This document shows positions 11,501 to 21,946 of a DNA stretch of 64,000 nucleotides, piece by piece. The position numbers and the translations under genes are program-made. Origin of the DNA: Tilletiaria anomala UBC 951 (lineage: Eukaryota; Basidiomycota; Exobasidiomycetes; Georgefischeriales; Tilletiariaceae); the NCBI RefSeq assembly GCF_000711695.1, contig NW_013546979.1, forward strand, positions 1 to 64,000. The letters are read 5' to 3'. Position 1 is the first letter of the stretch. Each line of letters starts with the position of its first letter. The notes under the pieces are model-generated. The model was not told the origin of the DNA, made no database searches, and saw nothing but the letters and a program-made list of their open reading frames with translations.

Positions 11501-14500
11501 CGACCCGTCACGACGAAGAGCTCAAGCGCAAGGAGATGGAGCTTGCGCTCGTCACCGAGCGGGCCCAGCGCGATGAGCAGGAGAAGCAGAAGCTGGAGGC
11601 GCTCAAGCACTCGCTCGAGGCAGAGAAGAAGAAGGTCGAGGATGCGCTAGAATCCGAAAGAGCCTTGTTGCTTGACAAAGACCAGCTGCTGCAGAGGTCC
11701 AAGGAGCGAGAATCAGCTTTGGAGGAGGATTTGGCGGCCATGCAGGCTGACGTCGACTTGCTCGAATCGCAGCTGGAACGCGCCATGTCGGCCCAGCAGC
11801 TGGCGGAACAGTCGCACAAAGAGCTCAAAACCGCATTCGACGCTGCTGCTGAGCATCTCCTGCGGCTAGAGTCCGACCAAAAGGTCTGGGCAGAGCGTGA
11901 GCTCGAGCTGTCCGGACATGTCGACCAGCACAATGCGGACCTCGAGCGGCTACAGGCGGAACATGCCGCTATGCAGTCGGAGAAGGAAGCCCTGCAAAGG
12001 AAGCTGGCCGAGCGAGAAGAGGACGTCGAGCGTGCGCAGGCAAGAATGGCTTCCGCTGTCGCTGACCTCGAGAAGCGACTTGCGGATGAGAGTGCCGCCA
12101 GGGAATCTGAGAGAGTCCGTCTCAGCAGCCTGGAGACGCAGACGCGCCAATCTTCGCATCAGCTGGCAGAGCTAGCGCGTGCTTCGAGTGCCCATGAGGA
12201 GGAAGTTAAGAAGAAGCAGAGCGAGCTCGGGCAGCTACGTGCCCAACTCAACACCTTGCAACAGGAGCGCGACCTACACATCAAGACCGCCGCAGACCAC
12301 AAATCCAAGCTCGATACGGCACTCTTTGATCTCAGCGCAGCTCGCTCTGAGCACCAGCAGACGGCCAAGGTGCGAGCCCAGCTGCAAGCAGAGCTCGACG
12401 AGACGCGCAAGTTGATGACGGCCAAGTCCAGCGAAGATGAGACGCAAAAGCAACTGCAGCGGATGCAAGCTGAAGAGCTTGCCACTCTCCGTCAGCAATT
12501 CTCCCAGGTCCAAGGAGATCTTGCGCGTGCACAGCACAGCTCTACTGAGGAGACCAACAAACTAAAAGCTGAGGTTGCTGCGTTGCGCGAAGAGCATGCT
12601 GCTGTCTCTCGCGATCACGTTGATGCGTCCACCAAGCTCCAAGGCCACGAGAAGAAGCTCATGGACATGAGTGCAGCTCTGACTGTAGCTGAAACCGCCC
12701 GACGGACAGCCGAAGGCGATATGCGGGGCATTCAAGACAAGCATGAGGCCGCACAGGCAGCGCTGAGCGAGGTCAGAAAGGCGAGAATGGACCTTGAGCG
12801 TCAACTCGCCGCCGCCACGAGCAAACATCAAGGCATGGAGGATGCGTTGCTCGAACTCGAGCGAGCTCAGGCAGAGTGGAAGACGAAGCATGAGCACATC
12901 TCAACAGAGCTGTCGGCCGAGACCAAGCGGCGAGAGCTTCTACAGAGTGCCGTCAAGCAGCATGAGCGGCAGATCGGCACATTTGGTCAGCAGATGACGA
13001 CTAAAGACAATGAGCTGGCTCAGCTGAAGGAGCTGCTCGGCAACACCCAGGCGGAGCTCAAGAAGGCGCAATCCATGACCAACAAGACTATCGTCGAGCA
13101 CGTGCATGTGCTAGAGGAAGCTAAGAAGTATACGGACCGGCAACTGGCCGAGACGCAGAGCAAACTGCAGGAGCTGGCGCATTATACAAAGACTCTCGAG
13201 AAAAGCAAGGCGCGTCTGCTGTCAGACAACGAAGACTTGACCCGTGAGCTCAGTCAATTACAAAAGGGCGGCAGCAGCATGGCGATGCGAAATGCCGAGC
13301 CTGCGTCCAAGAAGCTTGAGGCGGAAGTGAGCAAGCTGAGTGCTCAGCTAAAGGATGCCAGGAGGGAACGCGACGAAGCTCTCTCCAACGCACGGCGAAA
13401 GGACCTTCAAGTCGACGAGTCCCTCAGCCGCACCCGGCAACAGTATGAGGCCCGCATCAACGAGCTTGAGAAGGAGCTCAAAGGCTCGCAAGCAGCTCGA
13501 GGCCATACCTTCATGAATTTAGAGGAGTTGGTGAAGCGGAGTGCACAAACTGGCGGCGATGACTCTTCTTTCCGTCGACGACTCCTTGAAGAGCTTCGCA
13601 TGGGACACGATGAGCTAGAGCAGGACATTGCAGCAAAGGCGGATCTGCTGCGGAACCACAAGATGAACGGCTCGACTCCGAAAAAGGAAAAGCCGATCTA
13701 CGCCTTTGGTAATGTCACTCCATCGGGTGGGAACGTGAAGCGCGCGTCGCTCCAATTTGGTGGCAGCGGCGCGACAGCCCAGTTCGCTGCCGAAGATGCA
13801 CAGCGAGCACAGGCAGATGCGCAAAGCTTGCGCAATCAGCTTACCGCCCTGGAGCTTCAGCTCTCTGCAGGTCAGAGGGTGCGTTCCCATCTCGAGGCCC
13901 AGGTGCGAGACCTGACAAAGGATATCGAGGCACGTGGCGGCGCCTCGTTCTCCATTGAGGCTGCGCGAAAGAAGCTCACCCAAGATAATGCTCGTCTTGC
14001 CGAGCTGCTGCGGGAAGAGGCTGAAGCGCGCAAGTCGGCTGAGGTCGCGCTGATGAATGGCGAAGCGTCGCTGCGCAAGGAGTTTCAGGAGCGCCTTGCC
14101 AATTTATCTGGCGATGCACGTGGTGAGGAGATGCGTCGAGCACTCCTTCGTCAACAAAAACAGACAAGCGGGGAACTTCAGCATGCGCGCGAGGATCTTG
14201 CAAATGCACATCGGATCCGAGCCGCGATGGAAGCCCAGATTGCCGACATTCGTCAGCAACTCGACCATGAGCGAATGAGCCGCAATGAAGAATTGATGGA
14301 GAAGCGTCGCCTCCAAACGCAGCTGCAAGAGTTGCAGATCAACTCCGCTTCTTCTTCACATGCTGTTGCCGAAGCTCACGATGCCGCGCGCATGTACAAG
14401 GCCAGGGCCGACGACTATCACTCGCAGCTGGAGAACCTAGAGATGGAGAAGCTCAAAGCACAGAAAGCGGAGAACTTTATCAAGCTCACACTCGCGGACA

Positions 14501-15377
14501 CGGAGCGCACCCTGCAGGACGCATTTGCTGAGCGCAAGGCAGCTGAGGAGCATATCCAGTACCTCGAGGCGCAGCTGCGCGAGTTCCGGGCTCGCCTCGG
14601 ACACCAAGGCATCGACTTCCACCAGGTAGAGGAGATTAGACGTCGTGCAGCCGAAGAATTCGACACGGAGCGACGGCGATATCGGGCGGATATCGACAGC
14701 CGCGATGCGGCGCTGCAAGACAACCGGATCCGCTTTCAGCGTGAGCTGGAGATCGTCACGGCAGAGATGGAAGCGCACCGAACGGCACTGAGCGAGCTGC
14801 GCAGTGAGAACCGCGAACTGGTTCAGCAGCGGGATGAGTTGCGAATGCAAGTGGAGGACACACGCTCTTCGACTGGAGGCTGGCAGAAGGAGAAGAGCAT
14901 GCTTGAGGGCAAAGTGCAGGATTTGATGCAAGCATATCAGGAGTCTCTGCAGGGTCAGCGCGATGGCCAGGCGCAGTCCGCCACCCTTTTGTCGCAGATC
15001 CGTGACCTTCGGTCGACATTGGACGAGAGCGAGCTGAAGTACTCGCAACTGCAAGCTGCGTGAGTGCATTTCGATTGATCCATCGTACGCATTCGCTAAT
15101 TGAACATTTTGCAACTTTTGCTCTTTGCAGGTACAATTCGCTCGTACAAGAAGCTGGCGTAGATGAGGAAATGATCGCGTCGCTGCAGCGGGCGGTGGAA
15201 CGGTACAAGTCGCAGGCGGATGAGCATATGGCCAGTTGGCGCAAGAACACGCGCGATCTTGAGCAGCAGACGGCGCAGCTGCGTTCGCAGGCGACGCTTC
15301 GTCGGCCTGGTTCGAGCACACCGGCAGAATCCGCGATTGGGTCCACCAGTCCATCGAGGATGTCCCGGCAGTACTGA
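8531..15377 (+). CDS. MYO2: Class II myosin heavy chain
   Basis: Actin motor of the cytokinetic ring. Exons 8531-8917, 8982-9630, 9710-10274, 10347-15059 and 15131-15377 give 2186 residues; introns are 64-79 nt. The SH3-like N-terminal subdomain contains KKYVWVPDK. The motor has the P-loop GESGAGKT (192-199), switch 1 [10 protein letters not shown], switch 2 [17 protein letters not shown] and an actin-binding region near [19 protein letters not shown] single clear IQ motif (about 885-900) is followed by [14 protein letters not shown], the hallmark start of the class II rod. About 1230 residues of coiled coil follow, broken by short Gly/Ser/Pro-rich segments near 13670-13790. The ATG lies in a fair context after CT-rich DNA. 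Length and single rod fit fungal conventional myosin, not class I or V: there is no TH1 or DIL domain. The symbol follows fission yeast usage (myo2 there is class II; in budding yeast the counterpart is MYO1). Confidence 0.95.
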
Positions 15378-16302
15378 GAGGGAGGTGTCGAAGGGGAAGA
15401 GATGTCGATTGCGCGACCTATTCTTTGGCGCGTTATGATTCATTGCCGCAACTTGTTATGTATGCATATGCAGGCAGGATATGAATAATGTCCATGTAAC
15501 GATGTATTGAGCGCCTGCGGCCAGTGGCGACTGGCGAATCTCGCTCGGCTGGAGGCGTCTAGAGTGCATACGGCGAGCCAGGCCAGGATGACGAAATGGT
15601 GCGTGTTTAGTGAGTATCCAAGAGGCGAAGGGAAACTACTCTTTCATCCAGCATGGAACCCGTGGGCTCGTGACCTGGCCTCCAAAGGAAGCAAGGGTCA
15701 AATCTAGCTTTACTAACTTGAGCAGGCTGGCCCTCCCCGCGTTTTTTTGCCGAGGTGACCGGAAAATGTGTGGGCCCCCGCCGGAAACCCCGGAAACACG
15801 GTGACTTCTGAGCCCCAGAAAGGCCCGAAAAGCCACCGTGTTTAGGTCTCAGGCCTGGTCCCTGAAGGGGTTCCCCGAGGTGTTTGGTTCCGTGGCCCGG
15901 TATTTGCCAGGTTTCCTGCTCCAGTTTTTTGACGAGAAAGCTGGCGGCTCCGGCAGAGTGCCTTAGCCGGGATGAGGCATGAGCGCGTTCCCGTGCCCGG
16001 CACAATCTATCCCTGCTCACTGTCCCGTCTCACTTTCAGGCACGGCCGGAAGAAGCGATCATTCTCTCCACGGGGACCCACTTTCCAACGGTGCACTCGT
16101 CTCCCCACCTCAATTCAACGCACTCCTCATGGCTCGGCATCTTTGCAGGTTGCACAACGGCCAGACATCATCCCTTCTTCGCATGCCATGTACTCGGCGG
16201 GCAACTAACCCGCCGCCTGCGGAACAATCTCCCGTCGAACCGCGCACCCCCGCTCTCTGCATCTCGCCCTGCGTCACCGATCCGCATTCCATCACGGTCG
16301 AC
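15378..16302. other. Intergenic region with GC-rich foldback
   Basis: Downstream of myosin and upstream of the hydroxylase gene. From about 15735 to 15925 the sequence is rich in short G/C runs separated by AAA/TTT. It contains an inverted repeat, left arm 15794-15809 and right arm 15828-15843 (14 of 16 pairs, 18-nt loop). No gene supported. In-frame ATGs for the hydroxylase gene at 15979 and 16129 fall here but the encoded residues show no conservation. Confidence 0.5.
15794..15843. repeat. Imperfect inverted repeat (foldback)
   Basis: Two 16-nt arms, 15794-15809 and 15828-15843, are reverse complements apart from two mismatches, with an 18-nt loop. GC pairing continues loosely beyond the arms on both sides. 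It could be a small foldback repeat or an RNA 3'-end structure of the myosin transcript, which ends upstream. Confidence 0.55.
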
Positions 16303-17733
16303 ATGACGGCGCAGCAGCACGACGAGCTCGTCCGCTCGCAAGTTACCGAGTCGAACCGGCGCTTCAGCACAGGTTCCGGCGGGCGCAAGCCGCCGGTGGA
16401 TCCCGCAACGGGAAAGCTCATTCCACGCTCGAGCTGGTGGGGCTTCGACCGGGTCGCGTGGAGCAATACCAAGGCCATGTCGCTCACGTTCGACATCTGC
16501 GCGGTCTCGTGCTTCCTCGTGTTCAACGCGTCTCAAATCGGCAGAGACTTCTACCACTGGCTCAACGCCAACTACACGCCGTTCCAGATTGATTTCTACT
16601 GGACCTTCGGCATCACCACCGTCCTGTACTGGGCCTTCGCCGTGCTGTACGCCGTTGTCGACTTGACATCGTGGCCTGCCGCGGTGTTCCAGTACAAGGT
16701 GCAGCCGTTCCAGCGTGTGGGCTTCAAGGAGTACGGGAAGATTGCCGTCCGAGTCCTGTGGAACCAGGCGCTTGTCACGCTCCCGCTTGCTTACTTCAAG
16801 GCCAGGCTGAAACCGAGCGACGCGCGCGTCGAGACGCTCCCCGGTCCACTGACGTCGATCGCCGTCATCATCTTCAACATTCTCTGCACCGAGATCGGCT
16901 TCTTCTACGTGCACCGCTTCCTGTGAGTGCCAATCCTCGCTCTCTCCCTTTCTCTCTCTCTCTGTCTGCACTGGAGGAGAATGAAGCAACTTAGTCGCGA
17001 CTCTTCTGCAATTATCACAGACACTCTCCGGGGTATTACCAAAAATATCACAAGCAGCACCACGAGTACACCGCCCCCGTCGGGCTAGCAGCTACGTACT
17101 GCACAGCAGTCGAGCATCTATTCTCTAACCTGCTTCCCAACACCATCGGCACAACGATCACGCAATGCCACTGGAGCCTGACCATGTTTACGTTCTGCTT
17201 TTTGGAGATTGAGACGAGTGAGTCACGGTCCCTTCTGTCCCTTTGGAGGATCATCGGCTGAGTGATGCAAACGGCTTCCTTCGTGAAATAGTCATGGCGC
17301 ATAGCGGCTACAACTTGCCGTTCACGCACTCTTCCCTTAATCACGAGTGCGTCGCCATTTTCCCTTCCGAAGGATCGTGCACAAGCTCATTGCACCATCG
17401 CTTCCTCTCCGCTTTGCATCGTCTCGCTCATTCAGCTTCCATCACTTTGCGTGAGTGTACCTGCGGCCCCATGTGCCTCGTTGCCAATTAGCTCACCACA
17501 GATGCTCTGCTCTGTTCGCTTGTCCCACCGACAGCTTCAACGAGAACTTCGGCCCCATCGGCCTGCTGGACGGCTGGTACGGCACGAATAAAAAGTTCAT
17601 TCGTGCGCTCGAAGATGCCAAGGTCCGACACAGAGGGGACGAGGGCAAGGCGCGCGCCGAGCTGCTGAGCAAGATCGCCGAGGCAGACCTGGCGGCTGCC
17701 AACCAAGGGAGAGAGGCGAAGAAGGACTGGTGA
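16303..17733 (+). CDS. FAXDC2-like membrane sterol/fatty acid hydroxylase
   Basis: Member of the fatty acid hydroxylase superfamily, di-iron enzymes of the ER membrane; FAXDC2-type members resemble C4-methylsterol oxidases. Exons 16303-16922, 17021-17217, 17292-17346, 17436-17450 and 17535-17733 give 361 residues. Histidine boxes: HRFLH (204-208, split across the first intron), HKQHH (217-221), and the third box HSGYNLPF with HDFHH (290-294), followed by GLLDGWYGTN. Several hydrophobic segments precede the first box. The fourth coding exon is only 15 nt and carries the HH pair of the last box; without it the box is lost. Start chosen at the ATG at 16303 because family-like sequence begins soon after it; ATGs at 15979 and 16129 are in frame and would add a non-conserved leader. 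Exact substrate unknown. Confidence 0.85.
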
Positions 17734-17933
17734 CACGTATTCCAAGGTTGCTTTCCGACGGAATAGCATGGGAGAAGCATACGTTTCTCTTCGTCAAGCA
17801 ATCGCCATTGTGATCAAACGTGGCGCAATGAGACCGATCTGATGAGGCTGTGTGAGCGGTAGTGCGCAATGTGTGCCACATGCTTTTGGAATGGCCATAT
17901 GTCGGGGCCATGGGATGCATTCGGCCCAGCTAC

Positions 17934-18640
17934 CTACTCGTCCAAACCAGAGCAGTCCTCGCTGTATGGAGAGCCGGACGTGAGATTCTTGTTGTAAATC
18001 TCGTAAATGAGGTCTGTTGCAGGTGGGAACGTCGGTGACAGTGGTCAGTACTGGACATTGCCGGTGCAACAACACTGCTCACCATAGTGGCGACCTGGGT
18101 AGTCGAATTCGTCTCCGAGGTCTTTCGAGATGCCAGAAAGCCCGTCGTGCTCCCAGCAGATGAGGACGTCTGCGCGTGGCGCAACAGTGGACGGTGGAAA
18201 AGGATGATCTCATCAGCGCCGCCCATGGAGCGCGGTCCCTTTTTCCAAAAAGCAGGCACAGGGATGCGCTACTCACCAGCGTCGGAGTGATCCGCAAAGT
18301 CGCTCACAGCGTCCTTGATGCAGACGGGGTCGTCGCGGTCGCACGACGTGTCGACTTTGAGGCCGAGCGACTCGGCGAGCGGCTCGACCGTCTCGTACGG
18401 CCTGTCCCTTGAACCGTCGACCTTGTACTGCTGTGCCATAATGTAGCCGATGTTATAGCCATTGGACTGCGAGAAGACGTTTACGAGGCACTTGGCGCGC
18501 TGCTCGCCCATGCTCGACAGCCCCGGCGTGTCGTCGTCCGCCGGCTTCTCGCCGTGTCGGATGAGGAAGACCCGGTTTGAATACGCCAAGACGAGAGTGG
18601 TGCTCATGGCCAGTGCGGCGAGGACGACGGTGCGGTGCAT
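17934..18640 (-). CDS. Secreted histidine-phosphatase (phosphoglycerate mutase-like) family protein
   Basis: Exons 18640-18277, 18169-18083 and 18013-17934 give 176 residues; introns are 107 and 69 nt. Residues 1-20 (MHRTVVLAALAMSTTLVLAY) form a signal peptide. FLIRHGEK (RHG at 28-30) is the catalytic phosphohistidine motif. TPGLSSMGEQRA follows, as in the family; the conserved WEHDG in exon 2 supplies the second histidine. The protein is short for the superfamily, like the small fungal PGAM-domain proteins. The last exon has a Cys (DCSGLDE) that could pair with Cys residues before it. The ATG at 18640 was chosen because it begins the signal peptide; an upstream open stretch has only non-ATG starts. 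A TATA-like TTTAAATA lies about 120 bp upstream on this strand. Substrate not deducible. Confidence 0.8.
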
Positions 18641-20635
18641 GCTGAGAGCTGGCTTAGGGGGGGCTGATGTGGCTGGTGATGGACCGCAAGAGGAGACAGC
18701 CACAGGAAACCACAGTGCCCTTCTTCGGAGTCAATGCCCTTGCATGCATCTATATGTATTTAAAGAGGATGTGACATGTGAGAGACCGAACGTGCGCACT
18801 CTGCAGTCTGCATTGATGTTTGGTGCGCATCATGTATCAGTAGGTCGGGTCGGTGTCGGGCCGCCCTGGGCTCCTTTGGGCCTGCTGCAGTTCTCGTTCA
18901 AGTGCGAGTATGAATGAGCGATCCGTAGTGCAGGTTCCTGCAAATACACGGTGAACTCTCTCTTTCCTCATTCCTTGCTTGTTCTCGTCCCATTAGCCTA
19001 TCAGTCCTGCGGCAAGTCGACATAGGTATGTATGTACAATTACAAATCAAAATCGCCATGCCTCATGCTGCCCTGTGGGCTCATGAGGCTGGTTGGATGA
19101 CCAATGGTTCGCGCGGACCGGAGAATTTCAAGGGATCTCTACACCGAGTTGCCGCCGGCTGCTGCTGGTTGGGGAGCGATTGCAACTTTGTGCAAGGGCC
19201 AAAAGGAGGCAAGCGCCATGCTGATTGAGTTATTGCTAGTTACCATAACAAGGCAGCCGAAGCTGGCAAAAGGCGAGAGTGGCGCGAGAGAGCAGAGGCG
19301 CTGCAGCTGTATGAACAGTGTACCATGACGTTCTTCCAGGCCTCTCCTTCGACAGTCGACTCTTCTATCTTGGCCACCTCACCGCCTTCAAGTACATATT
19401 TCACTGGTCTGCCGTGTCTTTTCCTATTTTTTCTGTTTCCCACCGAGACTGGCGACGAGGAGGTCACGGGCTGTTATGAGGAGAGACCGTACGTATGCGC
19501 CAAACCTGCCGACCCTCACCAGTTCATTTGTCTGTGCTCTGCGGCGGAGCACTGGCAGCGTGCCCATTCGGGCCTCCAGGATCCCGCTGCCCAGCGGCAT
19601 CCACATGCGATAGGTATATAGAATGGGTGGGAACTGGGAGAGATATGATCAGAACATCATGCAGAAAGATGAAAGGGCAAGCGTGCACCACATGCTAAAA
19701 ACCAGAGGGGCGCACTTTACCTGAAGCATATGCATCAACATGTTGAGAGAGTGAACCTGGAGCGGAGCGGCACAGTGCAGTTCAGTGTACTTCAGTCATG
19801 GAACGTGACTCGCGCTGCTCCGTTCTCGTTCACTTCGCGTGAATGGCCATATGCCACCCTTGCCAGCAGCCACGCCCAGTCGCGAGCGTCCCTGTGAATG
19901 CCGTGCATCGCGTGATGAATGGGCCATTCTCAGATCATAGCGTAAATGTATCAGGGGCTTAGCGACTTTTCCCATCACTACGCCATCTTGGGGCTCTGCG
20001 CGCAATGTACCTTGCACATAGCGCAGTGTACAAGACACACTCTCCTCCACGAGAGTCATACGAAAATCGTTCGCAGGCTCTGGGGGCGCATCTTGTCGCT
20101 TGCCGTGTATACGGCGCAGCATGGAGCAAGCAGCTCGGCTTCCGTCGATTCCTTGCGCCCAGGCGCGGGCGACTACAGGTGACCGTCAAAGCCAGGAGAC
20201 AAAGCGCTCCAAGCAAAGCCACAGAGACCAGCGCAGAGGCTCAATGCTCCTAGACTGCTCGCGACAGCGGCGGAAGCTCAAGGCGGATTTCGCAGGCAGA
20301 GATTTGAGTTACCGCATTAACGAGTGTCAGTTACCAGGGACCGCTGGAAAGCCTTTCAGTTAGTAGACACCGCTGGGTGAGAACGAATGCTTGCAGCGGG
20401 GCCCGCCCTTCGTTGTGATAAAAGGAGCCTGTGAATGCGCTTGCAATGTTCCATCTAGTAATCACAGATCGTGCAGGAAGGTATGTTTGCACGCAAGCGC
20501 GGCGACCCTCTCAACGCTTGTGCATTGCGAGAGATGCTATGCGCCTCTGTTCCATACATGAGGCGCCAAATGCAGGCGAGGCCCCGGTCAAGAGCGATTG
20601 CACCGCTTGTAGCACCAAAAAGCCCGAGAAATGAT
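18641..20635. other. Intergenic region
   Basis: Nearly 2 kb between the phosphatase gene start and the QCR7 stop. I see no gene: open frames are short, in mixed frames, without conserved motifs or splice-linked extensions. An untranslated or non-coding RNA cannot be excluded. Confidence 0.5.
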
Positions 20636-21614
20636 CTACTTCTTGACCCTGACAGTGTCCCAGGCTGACCTCTCCGCAGCCTCCTTCTTCGCCTCCTCAA
20701 TGAGAGGTGTGAGGTACCGAATGTCCTTCATGTTATAGATCGAGAGTGGGATGCCGGACCAGACGTCAGTTTCCGCTCTTCGGTTTCACCGCGGCAGAGA
20801 GGACCCGAAACACCTCACCTGCTCAGGCTTAAGCCACTTGTCCTTGGGCAGCTCGCGCTGCAAGACGGAGAGCTGAGATGCTTGACGCATGCGGAATGCG
20901 CGGTCGTATGCTTCACGCTGAGACAGGCGTGAAATTGCCTGAAAAGGGGAAGAGGCAGGAGTCAGCAGTTGGCGCCGGTGAACTCATATGCGAGAAGAGC
21001 CAGCGGGTGTACGGATTGCTGCACGTAGCTTAGCCATGCGTACGTCAACCGAGTTTGTTAATTCGAAGCTCAACATAACGAATTTGCGCATGCCATCATT
21101 CTCGTCCAAGATCAATACCGGCGTCCGTCCCACGGCTCATGGACAGGTTTTTCCGAGGTGGAAAAAGCCAGTTGCTACAGCCCACCAAAACCGTTCCTTC
21201 TATATGCCATCAAAGGCCCCTTTCAACGATGGAAGCTCACCTTTTGGGTCTCTGGGTTCTCCTCCATCACCAGGTCATCGTACTTAAGGCCACGTTGCCT
21301 GTGGCCGGCCCAGTTGGCGTATGCGTTGGCCACCGGGCGGACCATGCGCATCAGAGCCGGGCTCTGCTTGACATACTTGGCGAGTGTGATACCGTCCTGT
21401 CCGAAATGCAAGACAATAAATGCATATCGGGCAAGCAAAGCGAGCGTCCAGGTTGGTACGCGCGAAAGGGGGCAAAAGGGAAAGAGAGGAAGAGTGTTCG
21501 CGAGTAAGCCATCGGATTGAGGTGACAAGGACTTGGCGGTACATCCCGCGCCCAGGCGACGTTGCCGGCGACGTCGGGCCATCGAGCTATGCTGATACTT
21601 ACGAGGAACGACAT
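20636..21614 (-). CDS. QCR7: Cytochrome b-c1 complex subunit 7
   Basis: Small matrix-side subunit of respiratory complex III. Exons 21614-21603, 21396-21241, 20938-20819 and 20725-20636 give 125 residues, the usual size. The first coding exon is just 12 nt (M-S-F-L), followed by a 206-nt intron. Conserved stretches: LAKYVKQSPALMRMVRP, ANWAGHRQRGLKYDDLVMEE, REAYDRAFRMRQASQLSVLQ, LPKDKWLKPEQ joined to DIRYLTPLIEEAKKE. The last acceptor reads TGAAG before GAC, preceded by a CTGAC branch point about 45 nt upstream; the resulting join is exactly that of the family. Divergent from HEM14 with 332 bp between start codons. Confidence 0.92.
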
Positions 21615-21946
21615 GATGAAGCGATGCAGGCTCTTGGCTGGGTGACTGCTGCCTAACAACCAGGCTCGTCAATGTCAAGAAGGCCTTTGGATGAAGGACG
21701 GGCTTGGGGGACGTTGGCGGTCTGCTGCTCGGAACCAGCAGGAGAACGAAGCAGGAGGCTGGGTTTACAAAGGTTATATAAGCATTGGCCGCTTGCATCA
21801 CCAAAATGACTTTCTCGTCCAACGCCCAGGTGGCAAGGGGCTCATGAACGCTTGAACCTCCTGTATGGCGAGGCGACGTATGTACGTGCTATGATCTCGG
21901 CTGCCAAGGGCAAATTTTCGCGCTGTTGTCACACCGCTGAGGCATC
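21615..21946. promoter_or_regulatory. Divergent promoter between QCR7 and HEM14
   Basis: 332 bp separate two start codons that point away from each other, both for mitochondrial proteins. A TATATAA-like element lies at about 21775-21781. It could serve either direction, about 160 bp from each ATG. Shared regulation is inference. Confidence 0.5.

Noticed and set aside
10552-15354. Minus-strand and alternative-frame open stretches in the myosin exon
   Set aside because: Produced by Glu/Leu/Gln-rich coiled-coil codons; the + frame is continuous myosin.
15607-16020. Minus-strand open frame over the GC-rich foldback
   Set aside because: Opened by base composition of the palindromic patch; no ATG context, no domain, no splice-linked continuation.
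19240-19606. Adjacent minus-strand open frames between the phosphatase and QCR7 genes
   Set aside because: Short, in different frames, with no splice site that joins them into a motif-bearing protein.
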